64,000 bases of DNA from Amphibalanus amphitrite (GCF_019059575.1 NW_024881992.1:1-64000); one strand, 5' to 3'. Shown: positions 29,511 through 40,626, counted from the stretch's first letter. Notes: a model not told the origin generated them from the letters alone. Numbers and translations are program-made.

Positions 29511-29622
29511 GTCTTGTTATCGATCATGATATGAACGATAACACGATTTGGGTGCAGACGGCCAACAACAGCCAACTCTGTGTAACAGATCAGAGGAGCG
29601 AACGGTATGAGAAGCCCTAATC
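29511..29622 (+). repeat. 112-bp direct repeat, right copy
   Basis: Second copy of 29001-29112, 510 bp away. Afterwards the sequence continues CGTAACATG rather than into repeat R, so it marks the point where the duplicated unit ends. Confidence 0.9.
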
Positions 29623-30478
29623 GTAACATGTCTGACCATATAGACATTAGGCAGAGTGCAGCTGATTACCAGTCGTCACTCGTCACTCAAATGATCGTGT
29701 TAGGTCGCAAAAGGTCACCCTAAGTTTTTTTTTTCGACAATAACTTTTGATGAAAACATGGTAGAGCAATGGAAGCACCTAAAATGTATTTCTCTTATCA
29801 ATACGGATCGATTGACATGCAACATGGACCTTTTTCCGGTCATGACCGGAAAGTGAAGTGCACTTAATTAATGACTTTGACCTGTGATCAATTTTTCATG
29901 TTGACTGTTAAGGTTCTACACTTGTTCATTCGACGCTCAGAATCAGAGGCTCATAGGTCACCGGCTGATCTGAGACATTAAAATTGGATACCAGTCGCTG
30001 CGTATGGCAACGGGACACACATTCGCTGCATCCATGAAACTCTACTTCAGTTATGGGCAAAACGATGTTTTAGTAGAACGTACCGCGTGGGGGAGGGCTT
30101 GCATCCATCCTCTCCCTCTACTTGCATGAAACTACGTAGTAAACACTAAACTGTTATGTCCGGTGAGAGTTACTTTTTTGTTTTCTACGATTTTTGAAAA
30201 AAAGTGATCAGACAAAAAAATCGTAAAACTGTCTAAGGCTACTCGACCGAAGTGTTCCCTCCGTGGTTACGCAAGACATCGTGATTCTTTTAGCGTCATT
30301 CCAGTCCTCCGGTCCCAAACCTAGCCCAATGAGCCTCCCTATTCGCCTCGTGACTCAGAAGTGGCTGACATCTGGTGGCCGTTTCCTGAACTACTATAGG
30401 TAGGATCCGGCGGCCGCTCCGCAGGCAGACCGGCCGGTCTAATCTCGCGAGACCTCGGATTTCGAATAGGGTAGTGAG
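29623..30478. other. Intergenic, TGACC-rich repeat debris
   Basis: The stretch 29690-29990 holds phrases such as CAATAACTTTTGATGAAAAC with AGGTCA/TGACCT words, like those in the TTAA element. It is probably a fragment of that family. The palindrome TCTCGCGAGA occurs at 30443-30452. No gene is visible. Confidence 0.35.
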
Positions 30479-30694
30479 CCTAAAATGAGTATACGCAAAA
30501 AATGAGTATAGTTTTGGAAAATGTGCATTACGCCAAAGTTATTTTGAACAAAAATAAGAAAAAAATACACAGTGCGTCCGAAGGTCTACTGCAACAGTTG
30601 CAAATACGTCCATCGCCAAATGTCAAGCGACTTTGGTCTGAAAAATGATTGAATGCTTTTTTCAAAAATGTCACAAAAAGTACATGCTAAAAAG

Positions 30695-31554
30695 CAGGGA
30701 TGCGGAGCCGTGGAAATTTCAGACGGCTCCGGCTCCGGCTCCGGCTCCGGAGAAAAAAATCGGCTCCAGCTCCGGCTCCGGCTCCGGGTGAAATGTTATG
30801 GCGGCTCCGGCTCCGGCTCCGGCTCCGAGTAAAATGGTCCGGCTCCGGCGGCTCCGGCTCCGGCGGCTCCGGCTCCGACTCAGTACATCCCCTATGCAAT
30901 CAATTAAATACGGGTGGAAGAAAAATTGGATTGGTTATACGCGTTACTCTTTGCCATGACCGGCTCACCGCGTCCCCGCGCAAACGCACCTCGGAGAGAA
31001 CCGGCAGAACAAAGGGCTAGGAAGCGATGGCATTGGAAACGCAGTCGCCGCGAATCGGAGTTCAGTGAACCATCGTAAGCTGACACCCGTCTCGGCTGCA
31101 TTGGGGGGTGAGGGGTGGGGGGTGTGTGGGATGAGACGGTGCTGGGAGTCGCAGTCCACTGCACTGGTTTGAAAACAATGGCCGTCACCTGATGACTGGT
31201 CCTCATGTTCTGGGGATGCAGTAGACGTGGGGGGGGGGGGAAGAGCAAACAGGAAGTTGTTTGCGTACTGTGGAATACTGGGGATATTCGGATTTTTTCA
31301 TTCACTTGATGGCCCATGACGTAAGTACCATATATTTTACTGCCTTGTACTGTCAAACCGAACTAGGTCAATTATTTTTTTCCTCTTCAAAAAATAAAAA
31401 GGAGCCGGAGTCGCCCCCTTTTTTGGCGGCTCCGGCTCCGGCTCCGGCTCCGGGCTATATTGTTTCACGGCTCCGGCTCCGGCTCCGGCTCCGGGCAAAA
31501 TATGCCGGCTCCGGCGGCTCCGGCTCCGACTCCGGCTCCGGCTCCGCATCCCTG
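30695..31554. mobile_element. hAT-type non-autonomous element with (GGCTCC)n ends
   Basis: Starts CAGGGATGCGGAGCC and ends with its exact inverse GGCTCCGCATCCCTG. The 8-bp duplication CTAAAAAG is perfect (30687-30694 and 31555-31562). Near both ends are runs of GGCTCC (30725-30880, 31420-31545). The ends resemble the GGAGTCG elements at 50860 and 54591 with C replacing T. No transposase frame is present. It is inserted in the pogo-type element, so it is younger than that insertion. Confidence 0.9.
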
Positions 31555-32633
31555 CTAAAAAGTGAAGCCTGGTGAAAATATGTGCACTGCTGAAATAATT
31601 TTACCTTTTCAGCTGTTTGTCTCATGCACTGAGCTTGCTGGCAGCCGTAAAAAATAATCGAAAATTCGAAAGCGTAATGCAAAAATTTTAGCATTTGTAA
31701 ATTTCTATAAAATGAGTATAGTTCCACAAAGTGTTGCAAAAAGTGAGTATAGTATGAAAAGTGTGAATTTGAGCATGGCTACTCCACCGCCTGCTAAATA
31801 TCGCCCCCAAAGACATTTCCGGGATTATTTTGGTTATGATTACGATCTACCGGCCATCTTCGATGGCCACAATGACTGACGCTGCAGCGTATTTGTAAGC
31901 GCGATACGGTAAGCGTTGGAACTCGTTTCGGTCGATTCTCATTTGCTTGAGCTTCAGTCACCGATCTTTTTTTTCTTTTTCATTTTCCTTTATTTTTTAT
32001 TATTATTTTATTTTTTATAGTTAAGCGGTGACATTAATTGCTTTATCTACTCCTGGCCATTTTGGCGAAATACCGTACAACCGGATGTGACGTCATGTGA
32101 TCTGCGACCACCAGTGCCCTCTCCACCAATCGGGAGTCACCGGAAATGGCACTGTGACCTGTCACGTGACCAGCACCGGCTCGACCAATCAGGAGGCGTT
32201 TCCGGCGACAGAGGTGACTCCGAGGGTCGGCTGAGCTTTTCGCGTCCTTTTTGCACTGATCGTCGTCTCGTGCGCGTGTCCTGCTGGCATACGGCAAAAA
32301 CTGGTGAGTTTTGAATGGCATTAGTCTTGGATTCTCCTTCAGTGATAATTTGTTGTGTATTGCTTACAATCTGATTTCAACTTAAAAAAAAATTATATCA
32401 GGTAATCATTCTGGTTTGTAGCGGTTCGCAATTTAGTATGCCCTCAGAACTCTTGATATATTGGGTAATGTTTGGTCATACGGGACCTGCTGAAGGACCT
32501 GCCGACCTGAGCTGCGGGCCTCTGCCTGCCGAGTATCGTCGTCATTGATTCAAAAGCACTGGTGTAAACGCGCACATTCCTGGCACGAATTATTAAACAA
32601 TGACCTCTTTTTTGTCAGGTGGCACCAATCGTC

Positions 32634-34163
32634 ATGCCGAAATACACGGAGGAAGATCTGGGCAGAGCGAAGAAGCTCGTCGCGGATGGATTCACCGTCT
32701 ACAAGGCAGCCAAGGACACCGGCGTGCCGTACGAGACGCTCCGCCGTCACATCTTCGGCATCAACGTCACCGGCTCCACTGGCTCTGGGCGACCGACGGT
32801 GCTGACGAGGACCGAAGAGGACAAGCTGGTGGAAATCCTCGCTTACCTCGCCCGCCAAGCATTTCCACTGGACACCAGTGACATCTGCGATCTGGTCCAG
32901 CAGTTCCTGAACAACCTCGGCAGAGAGACGCAGTGGAAGGACAACAGGCCCACCCGCTTCTGGCTGTCACGTTTCAAGGCTCGTCACGCCGGTGTCCTCG
33001 CGTCGCGCAAACCGGAGATCCTCACCATCACTCGTGCCAAGTCTCTGACAGAGGAAGTGGTTGGCGCCTTCTTCTCCATGTACAACGGGGTGCTCGTCGA
33101 CCTGGGACTCGAGGACAAGCCGGACAACATCTACAACCTCGATGAGACGGGACTCTCGACCGATCCGCGCTCGACAAGGGTCATCGTCCCCAGCAAGTCC
33201 CGTGACGCCTACCTGAAGACGGCCAGCTGTGGTAAGGCGACATACAGCGTCCTCTTCTGCGTGAACGCCACTGGAAACTACTTCCCACCCTTCGTCGTCT
33301 ACAAGGCCAAACGTGAGCCCTTTGACTCGTGGATGCGTGGCGGACCGCCAGGAACGGCCTATGGGACGACACCGTCAGGCTGGATGGAGGGCAACATATT
33401 CGAGAGCTGGTTCCAGACCATCTTCGTCCCAGAGATCACCAAGAAGCATGATGGTCAGCCCACAGTGCTCGTCTATGACGGTCACGGATCCCACATGACG
33501 TATCGGACAGCAGCGCTTGCGAAGGACAACAACATCACGGTGGTATGTCTTCCGCCACACACCAGTCACGCCATCCAGCCTCTCGACGTCGCCGTGTTCA
33601 AGCCGGTCAAGGTCGCCTGGGCGCAAATCCTGAAGCGGTGGCAGCGTGAGTCACGACTCGTCGCTGTCGACAAGTCGGTGTTCCCGACTCTCATCTCCCA
33701 GCTGTGGAAGGAACTGGATCCGGTCCACGCCGTGGCCGGATTCCGCGGCTCGGGTCTGTTCCCAGTCGACGCTGAGAAGGTTCGCAGCCGGATGGTGGGA
33801 CCCGGGAGCACGTCACGTGATGACATCCCGTCACCTGATGAGGCGCTCCAGGATGCTGTGCTCAGTGTTCTCAGTCCGGAACAGTCAAGTGAGACGAAGG
33901 CGGCCCTGGCCAACAAGACGAAACGCCGCAGCCGAGTTCAAAACAAGAGCGGCGAGGTCTTGACGTCAGAGTCTTCTCTGCAGAGGCTCGAGCTGGAGGC
34001 GGCGAAGCGCGCAGAGAAAGGGAAGAAGTCTCCGTCGTCACAGCAGGACAGGAAACTCTCCAAGAAACGCGAAGAGAAGGGAAAGAAGCGGTCTTCGTCG
34101 CACAAGATCGAGAAGCCATCCGCGAAGCGAAAAGTGACCAAACTGACGACTCGATCGAAGTAG
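32634..34163 (+). CDS. Pogo-family transposase (DDE_1, DD35D)
   Basis: An uninterrupted 509-residue ORF. An N-terminal pipsqueak-type helix-turn-helix (about 3-42, EEDLGRAKKLVADGFTVYKA) is followed by a CENP-B/Tc5-type HTH (about 60-128, with FWLSRFKARHAG). The DDE_1 catalytic core has D170 (YNLDETG), D282 (VYDGHGSH) and D318 (SHAIQPLDVAVFK), 35 residues between the last two. The C-terminal tail is Lys/Ser-rich, probably nuclear targeting. It would bind the element ends and catalyse cut-and-paste at TA. The start is the first ATG; an acceptor-like TTTTTTGTCAG ends at 32618 and a donor ACTG/GTGAGT lies at 32303, suggesting a leader intron. With all catalytic residues and no stop, the element may have been active recently. 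Confidence 0.93.
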   Translation: MPKYTEEDLGRAKKLVADGFTVYKAAKDTGVPYETLRRHIFGINVTGSTGSGRPTVLTRTEEDKLVEILAYLARQAFPLDTSDICDLVQQFLNNLGRETQWKDNRPTRFWLSRFKARHAGVLASRKPEILTITRAKSLTEEVVGAFFSMYNGVLVDLGLEDKPDNIYNLDETGLSTDPRSTRVIVPSKSRDAYLKTASCGKATYSVLFCVNATGNYFPPFVVYKAKREPFDSWMRGGPPGTAYGTTPSGWMEGNIFESWFQTIFVPEITKKHDGQPTVLVYDGHGSHMTYRTAALAKDNNITVVCLPPHTSHAIQPLDVAVFKPVKVAWAQILKRWQRESRLVAVDKSVFPTLISQLWKELDPVHAVAGFRGSGLFPVDAEKVRSRMVGPGSTSRDDIPSPDEALQDAVLSVLSPEQSSETKAALANKTKRRSRVQNKSGEVLTSESSLQRLELEAAKRAEKGKKSPSSQQDRKLSKKREEKGKKRSSSHKIEKPSAKRKVTKLTTRSK

Positions 34164-34296
34164 AGGGGGTAAAGCTCACGCAGGCTTTTGGAAATGTGGC
34201 GGTGCCCGTTCGCCACGCCACTGTGACCGTGGTTGGTGTTGTGGCCATTGTCGGTTGTGTTTGTTGTTGTCTGCTCAAGTCATCTATGTGTCTTAA

Positions 34297-35275
34297 CCCT
34301 ATTCCTGGCGGGGGGGCCTCAGGAGCCCCCCTGAGGTTTTTTGGTTATATCTCCCAAACGCGTTGAGCTAGGAAGCTCAAATTTTCTGACTTTTCCTAAA
34401 AGGCTTCTACGCAACATGTCTGAAAATTTTGAGTTGATCTGACCTCAGGTCAGGTCACCAGAGGCGGTTTGGTGACGCTACCTCAGAAAAGTTTGCAATC
34501 ACGCCAGAGCTAGAGTTTTTGACCGATCAATTTCTTCTCTTCAGGGTTTAGTTAGGGTACCAGTATGTGCAATTTGTATATCTCGGAATTTTGATATCGG
34601 TGACCTAAGGTCAGGTCAATTTCGCGACCTCCCCATTATAAGTCAATGGGGGAAAAATCAACTCCCTGTTTTACCACTAAAACGGGTCGGAATGGCCCCA
34701 TATACCATACATGACTTCATATACGATCAACCTTCACTACCTTGAGGTCTGTTTTGCTGTTGGGCAGCTGTGAGGTCATGTGACGTCATCAAAGGTCACC
34801 AAAGGTTTTTGGCCAATAACTCCGTACAGGAACAAGATACAGACGCGTGGATGGTCTCATTGTGTTCAGCTCGTCAAGACGCATCGAATGATATACATGA
34901 TGACCTCGAGGTCACGTGACCTGAGGTCAACCTTTGACCTTGACCTTTCGAGGTCAACATATATATCATTCGATGCGGATTGACGAGAGGATCACGATGA
35001 TGCCCTTAGTTTGTTCCTATCTTGACTAATTCGAAAGTTATTCGAGAAAAACTCTCTCCATATCTAGTGCCGCCATTTTGACTTTTTCGACCCCTGTGAC
35101 GTCATCTTTGACCTGACCTGAAAATGACCTTAGTAAAAATTGTAGATCTTGGCCGTGCGTATCCGATGCCGTTTACCGCTTGTCGCTATCTTGCTTCGTT
35201 CTCGAGATCTCAGGGGGGGCCGAATCGGCCCCCCCCGCCAGTTTCTTGTCCCGGCGGAGCCCGCCAGGAATAGGG
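34297..35275. mobile_element. piggyBac-type MITE (TTAA), TGACCT-rich
   Basis: The ends are exact inverses: CCCTATTCCTGGCGGG at 34297-34312 and CCCGCCAGGAATAGGG at 35260-35275. Each is flanked by TTAA (34293-34296, 35276-35279). TTAA duplication and CCC-starting ends are piggyBac hallmarks. The 979-bp interior has no transposase frame. It is rich in TGACCT/AGGTCA and has G/C-run hairpins next to both ends. It is inserted 130 bp after the transposase stop codon. Confidence 0.88.
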
Positions 35276-35652
35276 TTAATAAATTGAAACGACCGGTAAT
35301 ACATTTTCTTGATTTTTTTACATTTCAATACTTATATTGTTAGCAACACCGATTTCATATCCACGTTCCAGGCGAATTTCAGCGTCGTAAATCCAGCAGA
35401 TTAGGCACAATAGAGCGTTGAAACAACTGTACTCATTTTTTGCGAAGGAGCAAAAAATGAGTATAGCCGACATTGGTCAGGAGATGCAATTATTACAGAA
35501 CAACCGGTCGTCTGACACCGTTGTGCCACATAGGACGTCGTAGTCAGAACACGTAATGTCAATGTCCCATATAGCCATTATTCACACCCTTTCTAGTTTT
35601 GAATATATTTAACTGATAATGTAAAACTATACTCATTTTAGGCTCACTACCC

Positions 35653-36344
35653 TACTTTTTCTTTCAAAATTGGAATGCAATGCACATAATTCGACGACAA
35701 ATTCCTCATAGATCACAAATAATGATTCTCATAGCCCATCATACATCCTTTCACAGTCAAAAGGGCCCTGAACAAAGCGTCCCGTGGCACTTCGTAAGCA
35801 GTATTGGTGATCACAACCAATGTTAGGGCGGTAAGGGCGGCCGATAAGGATATTGCAATCCGCCGAAAGAGCAAGGTTCCGGGCACATTGTCTGAACCCT
35901 TGCCGTAACGGTTTTCTACGTAGGTAGGTACCGCCCGATGCTTTGGAACCGCCCTGAGATCTTAAGAGCATTCATATGCCGGCATAAGACATTCACCTTT
36001 AACAGCCCGTCACAGGCCGACGTGGGGACCTCAGAAATAGGCATGGAGTTCTCGGAAACCTGCATAAGGTCCTCATTGACTACCGTCGGAACTTAAATCT
36101 GCGATGGGCCCCAAAACGCCACCGTGGAGCCCTCAAGGACCTGTAGATTGCAGCCTTCAGAAACCAGCGTGGACGCTAGGGTGCCGATGTCGAATGATCA
36201 GGGATTGGTGCGGGCCAACGGTGAGTTCAGTGCGGGTTCGCTCAACCTTTCAAATGACCTGTTGACCAGTGGGATGGAATGGAACAGACTTACAAAACCA
36301 GCTGCTCGAACGGCGCCCCGGAAGGCGAAGGGACATGTTCATTT
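35653..36344. other. Intergenic, no gene recognised
   Basis: Mixed-composition sequence with loosely repeated words (CCGACGTGGGGACCTCAG, GGAGCCCTCAAGGACCT) around 35990-36180. I see no splice-flanked exon and no terminal repeats. Confidence 0.3.
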
Positions 36345-37235
36345 CACATTGCTTTTTGCTAATGATATCTGCATGTCAGGGCCAAAAGGCAGTAGCTACT
36401 AGCCTGAGCACTGAGCAGGGAATGAGGGATGTATTCGGTTCAGAAGAGGCTGATTCTGCTCCCAATGATGGGGGTTGGATATGTTATCTGTGTAATTCAA
36501 ACTCAGTTCTGAGTTATCACTTCAGAGTCATAAGGCTTCAGAGGGTGGAGCCTTATGACCAGTGACACCAAAAATTTGTGACTTTTACATTCTTCCATTC
36601 AGTTATCAGTAACATATGTGAAAGACAAATGGCCCTGGCAATGAAAATAACTTTAAGGACTACCCCAGGCTTGTTGAAGGGAAGGTATGAATGAACACCC
36701 GAGGACATCAGATTGCTTCCCTCTCCCAGGTAGTATTCTCACACCATTGATCATATGATGTTGATATAGTTCAGGAAACAAAAGAAATATATGTGCAAAT
36801 TCAGGCCAGCTGTGAACGTATCATTGATTACAATGCCTCTAATGCCACCAATACTGCACCAACTTCTAAAGCACTGAGCAGAGGTTGTAACTAATAAAGC
36901 AGACCATTTGTCAATTCAATGCTGAGTAAGGGGGTGACTGAGGTGAGGTGCAATGAGCTAAATATGTTCTGTGCTCTGCTGGACACATGTGCAGAACACA
37001 TGTAGCATATTGTGCTGCACCACACATGCCAGCAACAGACTTAATTGTAGGTCTAACCTCTTCAGCTACCTCCTTGAAACAAACAGCTATCTCAGCATGA
37101 GCAGCAAGTGGGTTTTGAGGGTTGGCAGCAAGACTCCTCAGTTCCTTCCTTCCAGGGCTGCAGCCTGCTGCTGGAAGCTGTCTCAGAAACCCTAGCATAG
37201 TGGAACAGCTGCTGTTAGCAGTGGAATCGGGTTGG
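36345..37235. other. Second CpG-depleted block
   Basis: About 890 bp holds only about three CG dinucleotides, with plentiful TG and CA, between CpG-rich flanks. The reverse-strand frame 36911-37198 (FLRQLPAAGCSPGRKELRSL and on) is 95 residues and might be a decayed coding remnant, but I do not recognise it. Confidence 0.5.
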
Positions 37236-37698
37236 CAGCCATCACTTCTGACTTCCGATTTCGGTCAAATGCCACTAGTTGTAGTCTGAGTCCTGTCTTT
37301 TGTACTTGTGTGGTCATGTCATTGTCATACCATGCTATTGCTACAACATGAAAGATTGCATATGCACCTTATTGCCTGAAATATATCCATTCTAATAATG
37401 GAAACAAGATCATTTAACGAATTGCCATGCGTCTTTGTAAGCTGCTTCAGACTGAGATTAAAAGTCAAAGGTCATAGCGATTTCTGCAGCCAAATGCTGT
37501 ATGATATTCACTAGCGATAGCAGGGTAATTTGCTCCAAAGGTCAAAAACCCAAAACGTTACATAAAAGGGATCAAAATCGATAATAATCAGCTTCCCCCG
37601 ACCCCAATTTCCACTGAAGCTGATACAGAAATACATGTTTACCGGTATTCGTAACTCGTGCGCCACATTCGCTATCCTATCTATACGGTTCTACGGTG

Positions 37699-37714
37699 CT
37701 GCCACCTAGCGAGG
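37699..37714 (-). promoter_or_regulatory. CTCF-like motif, reverse orientation
   Basis: CTGCCACCTAGCGAGG is the inverse of CCTCGCTAGGTGGCAG. It shares 13 identical bases with the forward motif at 19227-19240. It sits just before a CpG-rich segment. This is motif evidence only. Confidence 0.33.
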
Positions 37715-37789
37715 TGTCACGAGGCGAATATCCCGTGTTTGGTGGCCCGAAAACGTCCCATTAGCCGGCCGCTCCAATAGCGGTCCAAG

Positions 37790-38175
37790 GCCGCCCCCCC
37801 CCCGCTCCGCCGAGGGGGAGGGGGCCGGGGCCCGCCAGGTATTCAGTCGCGCCGCGTGTCTACAGTGACGTCAGCGCGCGCGGCAATTGTGGCTGCTGCG
37901 CCGCGGCTCGCCGCGCCGTGTGACCCACTAACCCGCGGCGCGCGCGCGGCGCGGCCTTGACACACTGCACTTGGTGTCGGTTTTTGAGCCCGCGCGCTCT
38001 CGGGGCGGCCGACTGAGAAAACGTGGTGAAAGTGACGGTTCGGGCGGCCGTCCGGCCCCGGCAGCGCGCCGCGGCCGTTCGTTTTGTAATTCCACTTTCG
38101 TTTTCGACGGCCTAGCAACTCGCGCCGCGCGCGGGACCGGGACTGAAGGGGCGGCACCATATGGTCGGCGGGACC
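37790..38175. promoter_or_regulatory. CpG island, candidate promoter
   Basis: Extremely CpG-rich DNA (GCGCGCGCGGCAATTG, CGCGGCGCGCGCGCGGCGCG) with a CRE-like GTGACGTCAG at 37866-37875. No coding exon with clear splice sites adjoins it, so any gene it serves, and its direction, are unknown. Confidence 0.25.
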
Positions 38176-38344
38176 AGCGGCCTGCTGCCCCGGCGTGTCG
38201 ACGGGGCATGGGCCGACCCATGTGGGCTGTCACTCGGCTATCCGATAGGGCACCCACGTGGGAACACTATTCAGGTTAAATAAATACTCGGCGGGGACAT
38301 TTAACTAAAAGGCTACTAGCAGATGGAGCATGATAAAACTGAGG

Positions 38345-38610
38345 AGTTTTTTGTTCGCTGGCACATTTCACAGCAACAAGCTGAGGCAAAGCTTAGCTAG
38401 GTAAGCTGGCGCCGTAGAAAATTTCGGACAATTTTCGAACAGCTTCTTCAGAATGTTTCAGACTTCATATCGGATAACATTTCACAAAAGAACTTGAATT
38501 GAAACCACGTCATTCGTGCAATCGTTGGTTGAACATCAGGAATTGGAAAACCGAAGGATACCTTGAATTGCGTAATAGAATGTGTTGCTAATGCCTAGGT
38601 ACTACGTGTA
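38345..38610 (+). repeat. Large imperfect inverted repeat, left arm
   Basis: This arm aligns, with reasonable identity and a few indels, to the reverse complement of 39490-39830. The best-conserved part carries matching frames ending in a stop: left CNRWLNIRNWKTEGYLELRN, right CNRWLPIGSWKTKGYIELRN, both then ending in CC-stop. It looks like two inverted copies of a decayed coding repeat. Confidence 0.6.
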
Positions 38611-39489
38611 CCTATGTAGCTGGTTTTTGAAGCATTCATATCAAGATTCCACGTCAAACTTCTAGTTTCATTGAGTATGCATATTGCATAAGCTGTTAAT
38701 CAATGCATTCATCCTACAGAAAATATGTCTAACGTTGCTTGCAGTATTAGAAATGCCATAAATAAAGACGGGAAATAGGTATCTCATATTGATAAATGAA
38801 AGGGCGGCGTAGCTCAAAAGTGACAATGGACAAGCTTCTCGGGATTAATATCGACGCCATTGCCGCTGACCAGTGTGTTCGAACCTTTTTGCTGGCGGCT
38901 GTGGAAATTGCTGCTCTGGCGGTTCTGCAGTGACCGCCGTGATCTCGGCACAGCTCCGTTTCCGATCAGTTCGGTTCGGGCGCCATTCAGCCGTGATGTA
39001 ACTCGCTCGTCGGGGCGCCCGTGCCGATGGAGACGGTGGTGGCAGATCGGAGCGGCTTTCTCTGCACGTCGGCAGCTCTGACACCGAGCCTGCAGACGAG
39101 AGTCGAACTGCAGATAGGCGCCATCGCTGGGGCACCAGCTCGCGATGTGGCAACCGCTGGGCGGCCTGCACTGCAGACCGCTCCTCCCCTGAAGACCGGT
39201 ACCTTGAGCAACTCTTTCACACCTCATGCTTATGAATGGTGCACGAGCTAGACATTGAGAGGACGTTTTGCGTTTCCAAATCTGATAAAAGTGTGACCGT
39301 CTCTGGCTGAGGGCTGATACATATTTACGGGCTATTGTCGCTGTTATATGTAGTTACAGTGGAAGTGGCAATGATGCTATTTTAGTCAATGATCGATGAA
39401 CACGCTAAGTACACTTTATCTAAGTAATGTCTGGTGCACTGCAATCACTATTTTTTAATGACCTGTACTTCCAATAACTTGGGAATACA
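38611..39489. other. Spacer between inverted arms
   Basis: GC-richer in 38860-39200, with overlapping open frames on both strands but no motif I recognise and no convincing splice sites. It could be the interior of a foldback element. Confidence 0.3.
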
Positions 39490-39830
39490 GGCACGTGCCT
39501 AATCGAATGGTTATGCCTAACAACACAGTTTATTCCGCAATTCAATGTATCCTTTGGTTTTCCAACTCCCGATGGGTAACCAACGATTGCACGAACCATG
39601 CGGCTTCAATTGCAGTTCTTTTTTGCCCCCACCCTCAGCCTTTTTTTCCTGGTGACCAGGAGTGCCCCCACCCTCAGCCCAGCCCCCTTTTTGTGAAATT
39701 GTATCAGATATGAAGTCCAAAACATTTTTAAGAAGCTGTTCGAATATTGTCTGAAATTTCTACCACCAGCCAACCGTTTGCTACTTTTTCTCAATTTGTT
39801 GCTGTGGAATGTTCCAATGTCAACAAATGT
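39490..39830 (-). repeat. Large imperfect inverted repeat, right arm
   Basis: Reverse-strand partner of 38345-38610. It contains an extra insertion (CCCCCACCCTCAGCC repeated twice, 39627-39690) absent from the left arm. The spacer between the arms is about 880 bp and has no recognised gene. Confidence 0.6.
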
Positions 39831-40597
39831 TCGCAGACTAACTGCGCGGTGAGATTGAAACAGATGAGCTCCAACCAGTGATGCCTCCATGAGTAATGTT
39901 AGCAGTCAAAACAGAAAGACAAGTAGCAAAAAAGTCATTAAAAACAGCAAATGTCATAATGGTACCCTTGAAGCGTGAGAAGCGTTTGATTTTTGGGCGA
40001 TGAAATGTTGCCCAACGGCCATACAACCAACACGGTAATGAAGATAAAGAAAAAGGAAAGATAACACCGATCGGAGGAGCAGTGTAGCAATAAAAAACAG
40101 TGCTACAATAATGCGAGAAGTTTCCGGAAGTTGATTACGGTCTACGGATCACGGATGTTTATCATGTGGGGCCACTGATGACCGCAGTTGAGTGGAACTT
40201 AAGCCTATAGCACTGCTATGTTGTTTCAGTTTGCTTCTTTTGAAGTAACGAGCGTTTAACCGTTAGGTTCGGGATCCGCCCAAAACTTTTCGGCTGTGAC
40301 CTCGCTGAACAGCCTCCCCCCGCGGCAGCGCGCCTCTGCAGGGGTGTATGCCGTGCCGTGACGGCCGGGAAGGGGGCGGTACAGCGTGACCACCGGCTGG
40401 CCACAGCCGTAATTACGGACATGTTTGGAGGCAATCGTGAACCGAGGGACCTTGCCGGAGACGGCGTGCATCGCTTCCGCGTCCGGACCGCGCGAGACGC
40501 CCGGTCGCCTCCGCCTCCCCCGCCGCCGCTGAACAATATGCAAACAAAGTGCATACAAATAGGAGGGTTATGTTCGGGGCGGGATGACGTTTTCTCC

Positions 40598-40626
40598 GCC
40601 CCCCCCCCCCCCCCCCCCCCCCCCCC
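40598..40626 (+). repeat. Poly(C) tract
   Basis: A near-pure run of about 29 C residues, followed by GCTGTC. The length is likely unstable and prone to sequencing error. Confidence 0.9.

Larger units (their letters stand above)
30479..35652 (+). mobile_element. Pogo-type DNA transposon (autonomous structure, nested insertions)
   Basis: A 25-bp identical terminal inverted repeat beginning GGGTAGTGAGCCTAAAATGA lies at 30479-30503 and inverted at 35628-35652. It is flanked by TA on both sides (30477-30478, 35653-35654), the Tc1/mariner-superfamily target duplication. Subterminal copies of AATGAGTATAG recur near 30501, 31711, 31741 (as AGTGAGTATAG), 35432 (inverted) and 35457, and are likely transposase binding sites. 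The element contains the transposase ORF (32634-34163), a hAT-type element (30695-31554) and a TTAA element (34297-35275). Without those two insertions it would be about 3.3 kb. Confidence 0.9.

Noticed and set aside
38806..38900. Possible tRNA (GTTCGAACC followed by TTTTT)
   Set aside because: No acceptor stem, D-arm or anticodon arm can be fitted around the T-loop-like word.
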